Source: Pseudoalteromonas spongiae UST010723-006 | GTDB lineage: Bacteria; Pseudomonadota; Gammaproteobacteria; Enterobacterales; Alteromonadaceae | Length of the DNA: 64,000 bases | Reading direction: 5' to 3' | NCBI RefSeq assembly: GCF_000238255.3 | Contig: NZ_CP011039.1 | Coordinates: 917,001 to 981,000 of the forward strand | Shown here: positions 1 through 8,899 of the stretch, one piece after another | Position numbering within the stretch: the stretch's first letter is position 1 | Layout of the letters: each line of letters opens with the position of its first letter | The notes under the pieces: model-generated | What the model was told of the DNA's origin: nothing | The model's database searches: none | Seen by the model: only the letters and a program-made list of their open reading frames with translations | Position numbers and translations under genes: made by a program

Positions 1-767
1 TTTTTGTTGAAGAATTGCACCAGGTACCTGACGATAACATTGTTATTTTTAGCGCTCACGGCGTATCGCAAGCGGTACGCAAAGAGGCTAAACGTCGCGA
101 GCTTAAAGTGTTTGATGCAACCTGTCCACTTGTCACAAAAGTGCATATGGAAGTAACACGCGCTAGCCGCAAAGGCACAGAATGTGTGTTAATTGGTCAC
201 CATGGTCACCCAGAGGTGGAAGGTACTATGGGTCAGTACGACAATGATGACGGCGGCATTTACTTGGTGGAAACACCAGAAGATGTAGCAACACTTTCAG
301 TGAAAGATGCGGATAACTTGTTCTACTGTAGCCAAACAACACTGTCGGTGGATGATACTGCTGATGTGATTGATGCGCTGCGAGTAAAATTCCCAAACAT
401 TCATGGTCCGCGTAAAGACGATATTTGCTATGCAACACAAAATCGCCAAGATGCGGTGCGTGATTTAGCCGATAAGAGTGATTTAGTATTAGTGGTTGGC
501 GCTAAAAACAGTTCTAACTCAAATCGTTTACGTGAGTTAAGTGCAAAAGTAGGAACACCTGCACACTTAATTGATGATGCAAGCGTAATGGAACAAGTCT
601 GGTTTGAAGGTGTAACGAGTGTCGGTGTAACAGCAGGAGCATCTGCACCAGAAGTCTTGGTGCAACAAGTGGTAGACCAACTCAAAGCATGGGGTGGCAC
701 AGAAGCAATTGAAAACCCAGGTGAAGAAGAAAATATCATCTTTGCGGTACCTGCTGAATTGAGATAA
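1..767 (+). CDS. ispH: 4-hydroxy-3-methylbut-2-enyl diphosphate reductase, 5'-truncated
   Basis: The last enzyme of the MEP isoprenoid pathway. It reduces HMBPP to IPP and DMAPP using a [4Fe-4S] cluster in the cytoplasm. The reading frame is open from the window edge (codons start at base 3), so about 55-60 N-terminal residues, including the first cluster cysteine, lie outside. Visible family motifs are [21 protein letters not shown] (second cluster Cys), [32 protein letters not shown] (third cluster Cys), KNSSNSNRL and [10 protein letters not shown]. The C-terminal end matches the family's usual end. In Pseudomonas aeruginosa ispH also lies next to the minor pilin operon, so the context is conserved. 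Confidence in the call is very high; only the start is missing. Confidence 0.98.
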   Translation, partial: FVEELHQVPDDNIVIFSAHGVSQAVRKEAKRRELKVFDATCPLVTKVHMEVTRASRKGTECVLIGHHGHPEVEGTMGQYDNDDGGIYLVETPEDVATLSVKDADNLFYCSQTTLSVDDTADVIDALRVKFPNIHGPRKDDICYATQNRQDAVRDLADKSDLVLVVGAKNSSNSNRLRELSAKVGTPAHLIDDASVMEQVWFEGVTSVGVTAGASAPEVLVQQVVDQLKAWGGTEAIENPGEEENIIFAVPAELR

Positions 768-782
768 CGACAAGGCTTGCTA

Positions 783-1793
783 ATGATTTCGATGAATCAA
801 ATTAAAGGCGATTTATTAGCAAGCTTACTTAATGACCGCGCACTGTTAGCAGTAATTATTGTCGGCCAACTGTTGGCCGTTATTTTAACCTTCTCACCTC
901 TTATTCACCGCGACCCTTGGCTTGCCCTCGCACCCGTTAGTCTGTTTATTCATTTTGTTTCACTCACCAGTTTAACGTCAATTTATTTGCTTAAAAGTCA
1001 GTTGCAAAAAGCAAGTTATCAGCAGCAACTTATTGTACTAGTCCTACTTATATGCGGTTTTACAGTTGCAACCAGCTACTTTGTTTATTCGTTTGAGATT
1101 TTAGATGACATTTCGCTGCTCGAATTTTTAACACGAAATTTGCTTATCGCGTTTATAATCGCAATGCTTTACGCGCAATTTAGCATTATGCATGCAGAGC
1201 GCAGCCATTCAGAACAAGTCGCCACTAAGGCGCAGTTAAGTTCGTTACAAGCTCGGATCAGACCACACTTTTTGTTTAACAGTCTTAATATGGCAGCTGA
1301 ATTGGTGTATCACGATGCACAAGATGCTGAAAAAACAATTTTAGCGCTGGCAGACTTATCCCGTGCTGCAATGCATTGCGATGAAGCGATTTTACTTGAA
1401 AAAGACGTATTATTAGCCCAACAATATATGCTAGTTGAGTCTTGGCGCTTTGGTGATAGATTAACCGTTGATTGGCAAATTCCAGAGCACTTACCTGAAC
1501 TTAAAATACCTGCGTTGACTATTCAGCCTCTTTTAGAAAATGCGATTTGCCATGGCGTTGAGCCAAGTGTGAGTTCATCGCATATTTCAGTGCAATTATT
1601 AGTAAGTAACAGTTCAGTGTCGCTCATTGTCGATAATCCGTACTTGCCTGAAGCATCTAAATCGAGGCCTAGCAATGGTATTGCGGTAGAGAATATTAAA
1701 GAGCGGCTGCAAATGTATTTTGGTAAACGGGCAAAATTGACTCATTTTGTTCAAGGCGATAGTTTTCGCACTAAGTTGGTGATCCCGAGATAG
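783..1793 (+). CDS. LytS/AlgZ (FimS)-type membrane sensor histidine kinase
   Basis: An inner-membrane sensor kinase that should phosphorylate the regulator encoded next. The first ~140 residues are hydrophobic with about four to five membrane segments. A His_kinase domain of the LytS/YehU type follows, with the phospho-acceptor at about H162 in the motif RPHFLFNSLN. An ATPase domain with PLLENAICHG and SNGIAVENIKERL comes last. I chose ATG 783 because AAGG at 772-775 lies 7 bases upstream; an in-frame TTG at 777 is less likely. The gene ends 2 bases before the response regulator start, so they are co-transcribed. The architecture is that of AlgZ/FimS, which controls type IV pili with AlgR in Pseudomonas; this equivalence is inferred from the fold and location. 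Confidence 0.9.
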   Translation: MISMNQIKGDLLASLLNDRALLAVIIVGQLLAVILTFSPLIHRDPWLALAPVSLFIHFVSLTSLTSIYLLKSQLQKASYQQQLIVLVLLICGFTVATSYFVYSFEILDDISLLEFLTRNLLIAFIIAMLYAQFSIMHAERSHSEQVATKAQLSSLQARIRPHFLFNSLNMAAELVYHDAQDAEKTILALADLSRAAMHCDEAILLEKDVLLAQQYMLVESWRFGDRLTVDWQIPEHLPELKIPALTIQPLLENAICHGVEPSVSSSHISVQLLVSNSSVSLIVDNPYLPEASKSRPSNGIAVENIKERLQMYFGKRAKLTHFVQGDSFRTKLVIPR

Positions 1794-1795
1794 CA

Positions 1796-2503
1796 ATGAA
1801 TGTATTAATTGTTGATGATGAACCGTTAGCGCGCGCGCGGATCGCACGTTTACTGCAAAAATTAAGACCAGACTTTAACATAATGTCGCTTGCGGAAAAC
1901 GCTGAGCAGGCGTTACTGGCGTGTAGCGACTTAGTGCCAGATTTAGCATTGCTTGATATCGAAATGCCTGGATTATCAGGGATAGAACTTGCTGAAAAAT
2001 TGAAAGAATTTAACCCACCGCCCGCGATTATTTTTATCACCGCTTACCCAGATAAAGCGCTTCCTGCGTTTGCGGTAGCACCGCAAGGATATTTAGTTAA
2101 ACCGATTGATGAAGTTGCACTTGCAAAAGCGATAGATGGTCTGAAAATTTCACATCGCGCGCAAACTGCTTTAAAGCAGCAGGCCGCTATTGAGTACATC
2201 GAAGGTGGAATTCACAAAAGTGTGTTGGTATCAGATGTTCGACTCGTTCGTTCGGAAGATAAATACTTGCGTGTCATTACGCCAAATACAAGCGTATTAA
2301 TTGAAGGTTCGTTAAAAAAACTCTTATCAGAATTTGAATCTTACTTTGTGAGAGTGCACCGCAACACAATTGTTAATCAAAGCTACTTGACCGAAATTGG
2401 CCAAGATCACAACAAGCACTGGCTTAAACTATTAGATTTTAATGAAAAAGTAGAAGTTAGCAGACGCGAGTGGCCGCATATTAAACAGCTAATTCAGCAA
2501 TAA
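1796..2503 (+). CDS. AlgR-like LytTR response regulator
   Basis: A 235-residue transcriptional regulator with an N-terminal receiver domain (DD at 7-8, phospho-acceptor D54 in LLDIEMPG, conserved T/K positions in FITAYP and YLVKP). Its C-terminal LytTR DNA-binding domain spans about residues 135-235, with the typical FVRVHRNTIVN motif. It starts 2 bases after the kinase stop codon. LytTR proteins bind pairs of short direct repeats, and such repeats occur just downstream, ahead of pilV. In P. aeruginosa AlgR directly activates the fimU-pilVWXY1Y2E operon, so this gene is probably the local activator of the minor pilin genes. That role is inference; the domain call is solid. Confidence 0.92.
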   Translation: MNVLIVDDEPLARARIARLLQKLRPDFNIMSLAENAEQALLACSDLVPDLALLDIEMPGLSGIELAEKLKEFNPPPAIIFITAYPDKALPAFAVAPQGYLVKPIDEVALAKAIDGLKISHRAQTALKQQAAIEYIEGGIHKSVLVSDVRLVRSEDKYLRVITPNTSVLIEGSLKKLLSEFESYFVRVHRNTIVNQSYLTEIGQDHNKHWLKLLDFNEKVEVSRREWPHIKQLIQQ

Positions 2504-2505
2504 CT

Positions 2506-2566
2506 ACCGTTTATCTGAAATCTTAACCGTTAACACCCTGTTAATTGAGTTTCATATTTCGTTCAG
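2506..2566 (+). promoter_or_regulatory. Candidate LytTR/AlgR binding sites upstream of pilV
   Basis: ACCGTTTAT at 2506-2514 fits the published LytTR consensus [TA][AC][CA]GTTN[AG][TG] at every position. ACCGTTAAC at 2526-2534 fits at eight of nine, and TTCGTTCAG at 2558-2566 at eight of nine. The first two are direct repeats exactly 20 bp apart, about two helical turns, which is the arrangement LytTR dimers use. They lie between the LytTR regulator gene and pilV, just upstream of a weak promoter-like pair (TTGAGT 2545-2550 and GATTAT 2568-2573). Confidence 0.6.
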
Positions 2567-2611
2567 CGATTATTAAGCTAGAAAATTTTCAGCTTAAAGG
2601 ATGAATGAAAA

Positions 2612-3178
2612 ATGAGAGCAAACTCGTCACCTTTTTCCTCATTACCAAGGCAACAAGCAAACAAAGGCTTCACACTTATTGAAGTGCTTGTAGCTTTTAT
2701 TATTTTGACAGTGGGTTTACTTGGCACTGTAGCGTTGCAAACTAATGCAAAGCAGGCCAGTTACGATGCTAACCAACGTAGTGCAGCGTTGGCGCTCGCT
2801 AACGATATAATGGAAAGAATTAGAGCGAACGACACAGCAGATATCGTAGTTAACTATAGTAAAACTTTTAGTTATAAAAATACACCTGTGTCGAAAAATT
2901 GTTTAAATATACGTTGTTCTTCGAGTGATATTGCAGAATATGATCTTTCTCAATGGCAAAAAGCGTTACGTGTTGCAGATAACACAGGAACACTTGCAAA
3001 TGGCACTGTATGTATTAGACCTACGGCGGATGACAATGGTGTTTTTCTCAGAGTAGTGGTGGCTTGGCAAGGACGACAAAAACTAACTGAAGCTACAAAT
3101 AAAGATATTCAGTGTGGGACGATTTCAAACCGTAGAACTGTTGTATTGGATAGTTATGTGTTTATGAGGGAGGCTTGA
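2612..3178 (+). CDS. pilV: Type IV pilus minor pilin PilV
   Basis: A 188-residue minor pilin/pseudopilin that helps prime pilus assembly with PilW, PilX and PilE. It has a prepilin peptidase site at about residues 19-20, KG/FTLIEVLVAFIILTVGLLG, with the conserved Glu at +5 and a single hydrophobic helix. The leader is rather long (about 19 residues), but no closer in-frame start is visible. AAAGG at 2596-2600 precedes ATG 2612. The conserved NQRSAALALANDIMERIRAN stretch after the helix is typical of PilV. The gene is first in pilV-pilW-pilX-pilY1-pilE, with pilW starting 2 bases after its stop codon. Confidence 0.92.
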   Translation: MRANSSPFSSLPRQQANKGFTLIEVLVAFIILTVGLLGTVALQTNAKQASYDANQRSAALALANDIMERIRANDTADIVVNYSKTFSYKNTPVSKNCLNIRCSSSDIAEYDLSQWQKALRVADNTGTLANGTVCIRPTADDNGVFLRVVVAWQGRQKLTEATNKDIQCGTISNRRTVVLDSYVFMREA

Positions 3179-3180
3179 TA

Positions 3181-4188
3181 ATGACCAAAAGTAACTTACA
3201 AAACCAGCTAGGTTTTACAATGCTTGAATTGCTACTTTCTTTGTTTGTCGGTGGTTTTGTGCTTGCCGGTGTCATGTTCACTTATATGGGCATGAAGATG
3301 AGTACTTCCGATACTTTAGATATGGGAGAGCTCCAGGAGTCAGGTAGACTGGCTATGGATATATTAAAAAGAGATATCGAGTTAGCCGGCTTTTGGGGGA
3401 ATTTTTTGCTTACACCCAATGCTTCTTTTCTAACTAATGCTCCTCCGAGCTCTCCATCAGACGATTGCTTCGAAGGTGTTAACAATGGAACATTTCCAGA
3501 ATTGGGTTCCAATTCTGCTTTTAAAGTATTTTATTCAAAAGAAGCAGAGTCATCAAATGAACTAAGTTGTATAAGTAGTCCAACTTCGGGTAGTGATATT
3601 CTTCAAGTTAAGCGTGTTTTGGGTGAAGAAGTTACTGGAGCCACTGTTTCTTCAAATACTTACTTTATTGGCACTCCCCAAACGGCACGTTTTTTAAGAG
3701 GGACTGGAGGCGGGCTGAGCACCAGTGGGAATGCAAAAGTTTGGGAGTATGCACACAATGTATATTTTGTTCAGGATCAGTCATACACACTTAATGGTAA
3801 AGCTGTAGAAGTACCGACATTAAGGCGAATGCGTCTCTCAAATGGAGAGATGATTTCTGAAACAGTGATGGAAGGAGTTGAAAATATTCGTTTTTTGTTT
3901 GGTTTAGACACAAATAGTGATTCACGTGTGGATATGTATAAAACATCATCACAAATGTCTCAGACTGACTGGGACCAACAAAACGCAGTCGTTACCAGTG
4001 TTCAAATTTTTATACTTGTTAGAACGCTTGAAGAGGATAGAGATAATCCTCCAGGAAGTCAGACTTTTATCTTGGGTGGAGAAGGCGAACATACAAGAAG
4101 GTTAAGCTTTGATGATAACTTCAGACGTAAACTATTAACATCAACTGTACGCTTAGTAAATGTGGGGACAGATCAATGGGCAATTTAA
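3181..4188 (+). CDS. pilW: Type IV pilus minor pilin PilW
   Basis: A 335-residue minor pilin with a prepilin site LG/FTMLELLLSLFVGGFVLAG near residues 10-12 and the Glu at +5. PilW is the large minor pilin of the priming complex (PilV-PilW-PilX with PilY1). The region LQESGRLAMDILKRDIELAGFWG after the helix is the family hallmark. ATG 3181 is favoured over an upstream in-frame TTG at 3175 because GAGGGAGG (3166-3173) is 7 bases away and TTG overlaps the pilV stop codon. The 3' end overlaps pilX by 13 bases, which suggests translational coupling. Confidence 0.93.
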   Translation: MTKSNLQNQLGFTMLELLLSLFVGGFVLAGVMFTYMGMKMSTSDTLDMGELQESGRLAMDILKRDIELAGFWGNFLLTPNASFLTNAPPSSPSDDCFEGVNNGTFPELGSNSAFKVFYSKEAESSNELSCISSPTSGSDILQVKRVLGEEVTGATVSSNTYFIGTPQTARFLRGTGGGLSTSGNAKVWEYAHNVYFVQDQSYTLNGKAVEVPTLRRMRLSNGEMISETVMEGVENIRFLFGLDTNSDSRVDMYKTSSQMSQTDWDQQNAVVTSVQIFILVRTLEEDRDNPPGSQTFILGGEGEHTRRLSFDDNFRRKLLTSTVRLVNVGTDQWAI

Positions 4189-4643
4189 ATAAACAAAAGG
4201 GTGTTGTTCTTGTTGGTGCAATATTAATGATTTTAATGGTATCAGGAATAGCTGTTAGCGTTATGAGTGGCAGTGCTCTCGATAGTAAGATGATTATCGC
4301 TACGCAGGAAAGCTATATGACAGAGTCAGTCGCACGAGGTAATACTGAAGAGGCCATTAAAGATGAATTGGCGAAAAAGTCGGGCAATAGATTTCTAATG
4401 AAGAAAAGAGCTTATCCGTCAGAGTCCATCACGCTCTCTACATCGGGGTCTAACATTGTAATGGTTAATGAAAATAACAGTACTGTATCGGATTTATTAG
4501 ATTGTCCGCCACGTTTTGCGCCAACACCAAGGATGAAATGTAATTACTTAAAGTTAATTACTTCAAAAAGTTATGGTAAAGGGAATAAACATACGATGAC
4601 ACTAAATACGGGTATTGAACAAGAAATGATGGGAGGTTCTTAA
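4176..4643 (+). CDS. pilX: Type IV pilus minor pilin PilX
   Basis: A 155-residue minor pilin. The N-terminus NKQKG/VVLVGAILMILMVSGIAVSVMSGS has a prepilin peptidase site and hydrophobic helix but lacks the Glu at +5, as is common for PilX-type (class III) subunits that sit near the tip. The start at 4176 lies inside the end of pilW (13-base overlap). A GGGAGG at 4631-4636 within its 3' end serves as ribosome binding site for pilY1. Assignment rests on the N-terminus, size and position in the operon; the globular part shows low overall conservation, with two cysteines near the C-terminus. Confidence 0.88.
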   Translation: MGNLNKQKGVVLVGAILMILMVSGIAVSVMSGSALDSKMIIATQESYMTESVARGNTEEAIKDELAKKSGNRFLMKKRAYPSESITLSTSGSNIVMVNENNSTVSDLLDCPPRFAPTPRMKCNYLKLITSKSYGKGNKHTMTLNTGIEQEMMGGS

Positions 4644-4644
4644 A

Positions 4645-7600
4645 ATGATAGCTAAATCGTATACGAAAATGAGAGTTTTAGTTTGTTTTCTTATTTCTAT
4701 TCTTTGTTTGAGTCCGAACGCGTTTGCAGAGGACATTGAGCTATACATTAATGCACTTTTACAAGAGAAAGAGAAAGCGAGAGTAATGTTGATGTTTGAT
4801 ACTTCAGGCAGTATGCAATACTCGTCAGTTAACGGTAATAGATGTCGTGACTTTTATAACAATACAATTGATTGCGTTAGTAAAACAGTAAATGGAAGCG
4901 TTTTTAAATGTCGTGATGGTTATAATGCTACCTATAAAGAATGTCCTGCAAGTCGTTTACAGGTCGCCAAAGAAGCAGTAACTAGTGTTATTGAAGATTC
5001 AAAAGATGTTGAATTCGGTATTGGTATTTTTGATAGTTATGTTAGCTATATAGTTGCGGGAATTGGAAAGAAATCAAAAGCTGACTTAAAAACAATCGTC
5101 AACAACTTAGATGGCTCTGGTGGTACGCCGATAACAGATTCAGCTTATCAAGCATATAGTTACTTTAGTGGTGGCCCCGTGTTTGAAAGAGGGTATTTAG
5201 ACAGCGAACGTGACAAATCGATAGAAAAAGACGGGTATTACATTTCCCCTTTTGCAAATCTAACAGGCCCAAACGGAAGTTATCAACCACGTTGTGATAA
5301 TGATGCATACTTCATTATGATGACCGATGGTGATCCTAGTTCAAGCGGTAACTATCACAATGCTGCTGCTTCAATACAAGGTCTGTTACCGGATGCCAGT
5401 TACACAGATGCAACATACACAGACAAAAATGGAAACGTATATACTCTAGCCGCAATGTATCAGCATTTTCCACGAATTGCTGAATTTATGGCGAATAACG
5501 ATGTTTACTCAAAAGACCAAAAAACAAATAATATTAAAACTTTCACTATTGGTTTTGGTAACGGTATGAGCGAGAAAGGTCAAGGGATGCTAGAGGCCGC
5601 GGCTAAAAAAGGAGATGGTGATTATTATGATACCAGCGATCCGACTCAGTTAAACACGAACTTAAAGGCAACATTGCGGAAAATAGTTGAAGTATCGGGT
5701 AACTTTACATCTCCATCCGTTGCAGCGAGTCAGAGTGATAGCACTCGAACGAAAGAGTATGTTTATTACTCACTGTTTTCGCCGTTAGGTTCATCTCGTT
5801 GGAATGGTAACATTAAAAAGCTGAAAATTAATGGATACAATATTGTTGATCAGGACAATAAGAACGCAATTAATAGCAAAGGTGAAATAGATAAAGAGGC
5901 TAAAACATTTTGGCGCGATTATGAGCCGAGCGAAGGAGATGTTCCTTCCAAAGATGGCAGTAATGTAATGTTAGGTGGATTAGATGAGCAAATTACAAAT
6001 CCTGTTCAACGAAAAATATTCACGGACTTGGGGGATTTCAGTAGCGAAAATACAACTGTTCTAGCGAAGATAAAGGTTGCACTCAAAGATTATTCTGGTA
6101 GCAGTGCTACTGATCAGGAAGCCAAAGACATGATGGATTGGATGAGGGGCATTGAAAAAAATGAAGAAGGTGAAGTCGCTTTACGTGACCATATATTAGG
6201 AGATGCACTTCATTCAAAGCCTGCGGCCATTACATATGGCACTGCGGGCAATGACAGTAATGACTCGACATATTTACTGTTTGGTACTAATGCTGGCTTT
6301 GTCCATTTTTTTGAAGATACTAGTGAAACTAAAGCAACGGAAGTTTGGTCATTTATTCCTTCTGAGTTGTTTAGTATTCAACCTGGCTTAAGAGATAATA
6401 TTCCAGGTAAGTTGTATGGAATGGATCTAACACCGACTATCTATCATGATGATGCTAATGGTGACGGTAAAGTTAACTCAACAGAAAAAGTTTGGGCATT
6501 TATGGGGATGCGAAGAGGCGGTAGCACTTATTATGCGTTAGATATTTCCGACCGCCAGAATCCGAAGCTACTCTGGGCCAAGGGGGCATCTGATTATCCT
6601 AATTTAGGGCAAACCTGGTCTCAACCTAGGGTGATTTATATAAATTTACCATCCTACGCAGAAAAACCATTGTTAGTATTTGGTGCAGGCTATGATAAGG
6701 AGCAATTTGAAAATGGTGCCAGCAATACTGTTGGAGCTGGTGTATACATTGTAGATGCTGAAACAGGTAATGAGGTATGGAGCACTGATGACATTTCATT
6801 TGACGGCAATGACAGTATTGTTGGAAGAATTGCGACGTTGGATTCAGATTATGATGGATACACAGATAGGCTATACGCAGCGGATACCGGTGGTAAAGTT
6901 TGGCGTATCGATTTAGCTGGCTCTAACACCTCTGATTGGTCTGCATTTGAATTCGCTAGCTTGCCAGGTAAATTCTTTTATCAACCAGAGGTTGCACGCA
7001 GTTATTACAGCAGGGTGACAACCTTTAGAACTGATAACCAAGTCGTTAGTGCAACACGTATGATAGTTCCATTTGAAGCTGTAGTAATAGGTAGTGGTGA
7101 TAGAACTAGTCCTTTAGATCAGTCCAGTAATGATAGTTTGTACATGATGCGAGACATCAATGTTATTACAGAATCATTTAAATCTAATCCGCCAGCGAGT
7201 ATTGACTCGGATGATTTAATGGCGATTGATACATCGACATTTGGTAGCTTAACATCAGCACCAGATGACTTTATTGCTAAAGAAGCTGAGTTAGCAAAGT
7301 ATAGTGGATGGAAATATGCACTATCTGGAATGGGTGAAAAAGCTTTAGCTAAGCCAGCGATAATTGGAGGAGTTGCTTATTTTCCGACTTTTATGGCTGG
7401 TTCTCCAAATACAGATGAATGTTCGCTAACTGGTGGCACTGGCCGTTTATATGCACTTCATTTACACTATGCAGTTAATGTATACAAGGATACATACACT
7501 GAAACGGGCGATAGTATTCCTCCTACACCAGAATTAGTTTTTTCTGAGGATGGTGACGAAAAGTCTCAGTTCTTGCTTATTGGTATTGGAGCAGGTGAAA

Positions 7601-7767
7601 ACAATTCAGGCATTATAAAGGCGAAATCGATTAATGACAGTGCTGTCCCAGAACTCGTTTGCGACGAAAATGGTGAAAATTGTAAGATTAATTTAACAAG
7701 TGGCTTTGCTGGTTTTAAAACACATCGCAGCTACATGTATCGTGAAACAAGTAACAAGGTTAATTAG
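4645..7767 (+). CDS. pilY1: PilY1-type pilus tip adhesin
   Basis: A 1040-residue secreted pilus-tip protein, similar to PilY1/PilC, involved in adhesion, surface sensing and control of pilus retraction. It has a signal peptide (cleavage likely after SPNAFA near residue 28). An N-terminal von Willebrand A-like domain carries the metal site DTSGSM (about residues 53-58). A C-terminal beta-propeller is of the PilC/PilY family. Two calcium-loop-like motifs are visible: DANGDGKVNSTE near residue 601 and DSDYDGYTD near residue 733, the latter resembling the known PilY1 calcium site. The start follows GGGAGG by 8 bases. pilE begins 2 bases after the stop codon. Confidence 0.95.
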   Translation: MIAKSYTKMRVLVCFLISILCLSPNAFAEDIELYINALLQEKEKARVMLMFDTSGSMQYSSVNGNRCRDFYNNTIDCVSKTVNGSVFKCRDGYNATYKECPASRLQVAKEAVTSVIEDSKDVEFGIGIFDSYVSYIVAGIGKKSKADLKTIVNNLDGSGGTPITDSAYQAYSYFSGGPVFERGYLDSERDKSIEKDGYYISPFANLTGPNGSYQPRCDNDAYFIMMTDGDPSSSGNYHNAAASIQGLLPDASYTDATYTDKNGNVYTLAAMYQHFPRIAEFMANNDVYSKDQKTNNIKTFTIGFGNGMSEKGQGMLEAAAKKGDGDYYDTSDPTQLNTNLKATLRKIVEVSGNFTSPSVAASQSDSTRTKEYVYYSLFSPLGSSRWNGNIKKLKINGYNIVDQDNKNAINSKGEIDKEAKTFWRDYEPSEGDVPSKDGSNVMLGGLDEQITNPVQRKIFTDLGDFSSENTTVLAKIKVALKDYSGSSATDQEAKDMMDWMRGIEKNEEGEVALRDHILGDALHSKPAAITYGTAGNDSNDSTYLLFGTNAGFVHFFEDTSETKATEVWSFIPSELFSIQPGLRDNIPGKLYGMDLTPTIYHDDANGDGKVNSTEKVWAFMGMRRGGSTYYALDISDRQNPKLLWAKGASDYPNLGQTWSQPRVIYINLPSYAEKPLLVFGAGYDKEQFENGASNTVGAGVYIVDAETGNEVWSTDDISFDGNDSIVGRIATLDSDYDGYTDRLYAADTGGKVWRIDLAGSNTSDWSAFEFASLPGKFFYQPEVARSYYSRVTTFRTDNQVVSATRMIVPFEAVVIGSGDRTSPLDQSSNDSLYMMRDINVITESFKSNPPASIDSDDLMAIDTSTFGSLTSAPDDFIAKEAELAKYSGWKYALSGMGEKALAKPAIIGGVAYFPTFMAGSPNTDECSLTGGTGRLYALHLHYAVNVYKDTYTETGDSIPPTPELVFSEDGDEKSQFLLIGIGAGENNSGIIKAKSINDSAVPELVCDENGENCKINLTSGFAGFKTHRSYMYRETSNKVN

Positions 7768-7769
7768 TA

Positions 7770-8174
7770 ATGAAAAAACACGAAGGCTTTACTTTGATTG
7801 AAGTGATAATAGTAGTTGGAATAATAGGGTTTTTATCAGCTCTTGCATATCCTTCTTACGTTAATTACCTTTACAAAGGCTCGCGTGCAGAGGCAATGAC
7901 TTCTCTTTTAGACATCGCAAGTAGGCAAGAGCAGTTTTTCGCAGATAACCATAGATATACGTCAGCACTAAGTGATTTGGGAGTGTCAGATAAAAGCGAT
8001 TCGGGGCTATTTACTCTTACGCTTACTTCTGACGGAACTGCATTTTCTGTAACAGCTAGTCCGCTTGATTATCCTGCCACAAAAGACCCTGAATGCTCCA
8101 GTTTTAAGATTGATGATTTGGGTCAAAAAACATCAAGCGGTTCAGGTGGCGATGCAACCTGCTGGAACAGGTAA
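7770..8174 (+). CDS. pilE: Type IV pilin-like minor pilin PilE
   Basis: A 134-residue minor pilin with the prepilin site EG/FTLIEVIIVVGIIGFLSALAYPSY six residues from the start. The motif SRAEAMTSLLDIASRQEQFFADNHRYTSAL is characteristic of the PilE/ComP-type minor pilin family. Two C-terminal cysteines (DPECSSF and DATCWN) should close the D-loop. It is the last gene of the pilVWXY1E operon and is followed by a strong terminator. Proteins of this fold include the DNA-uptake pilin ComP, but DNA binding here is not shown by the sequence. Confidence 0.93.
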   Translation: MKKHEGFTLIEVIIVVGIIGFLSALAYPSYVNYLYKGSRAEAMTSLLDIASRQEQFFADNHRYTSALSDLGVSDKSDSGLFTLTLTSDGTAFSVTASPLDYPATKDPECSSFKIDDLGQKTSSGSGGDATCWNR

Positions 8175-8210
8175 AATGTTATTCTGACTCAGGATGGAAG
8201 ATGTTAAATA

Positions 8211-8236
8211 AAAAGCACCCAGCGGGGTGCTTTTTT
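8211..8236 (+). terminator. Rho-independent terminator of the pilV-pilE operon
   Basis: A ten-pair stem AAAAGCACCC / GGGTGCTTTT with a four-base loop is followed by a run of T. It lies 37 bases after the pilE stop codon. Confidence 0.9.
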
Positions 8237-8329
8237 GTGTTACTCGAACATGTTGGCATTATTTAATTTTAAAGGGAGAATATACTGTTAATGAATTATT
8301 AGTGCTTCAATTAATAGGAGTTTTGTGCG

Positions 8330-8851
8330 CTATAAATCAGGAGTTGTACACCTATCAGAGTCTCGAATACGCACTCGACCTACTTGACTAACTGTGATTT
8401 GGTTACCAGTTAGACGAGGGTAAGTTTTATTACAGTAAATGAAGCTGCCTGATTGCATAAAACTGATTGAACCATTTGGTCTATATGTTATGGCTTGGCG
8501 AGGGTAGGAAAGCTCATCGTTAATATTGATTTTATCTAGGACTTTTATTATTTGTTCGTTTTCATCCAAAGATAAATTCGCGTTTAAATCGTTAAAAGTA
8601 AAAATTTTATTGTTCCAACTTTTTGTACAGCTTCCAGATATAAGGGGACAAGTTGTCACATAGGTTGAATTAGATACTGCCACAGCTCTAGCTAAATGCA
8701 TCGTTTTTAAAATAGTATACATTGAACTATCTAGGCGGTTTTGGGCTGCAACGCGAGATAAATTAGGTAGAGTAAGACTTGCTAATGTGCCGATTAAAGC
8801 AACTGACACTAATACCTCTACAAGGGAATAACCATCCGTATAATGCTTCAT
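8330..8851 (-). CDS. GspH/FimT-like pseudopilin
   Basis: A 173-residue pseudopilin with the prepilin motif DG/YSLVEVLVSVALIGTLASLTLPNLSRV very close to the N-terminus (leader of 7 residues), then a C-terminal GspH-type domain with several cysteines (TTCPL, SGSCTKSW, IYCNKT, DRCTTP). TAAGG about 8 bases upstream supports the ATG. FimT/FimU-type proteins join the minor pilin complex, and FimT is known to bind DNA in some species. This copy is on the strand opposite to the pilV operon, downstream of the other FimT-like gene (48-base gap), so the two are likely one transcript. Confidence 0.85.
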   Translation of the reverse strand: MKHYTDGYSLVEVLVSVALIGTLASLTLPNLSRVAAQNRLDSSMYTILKTMHLARAVAVSNSTYVTTCPLISGSCTKSWNNKIFTFNDLNANLSLDENEQIIKVLDKININDELSYPRQAITYRPNGSISFMQSGSFIYCNKTYPRLTGNQITVSQVGRVRIRDSDRCTTPDL

Positions 8852-8899
8852 CCTTGAAGCCTTAATAAATATTAAATTGTATCTACAAGGGTAGTATAA

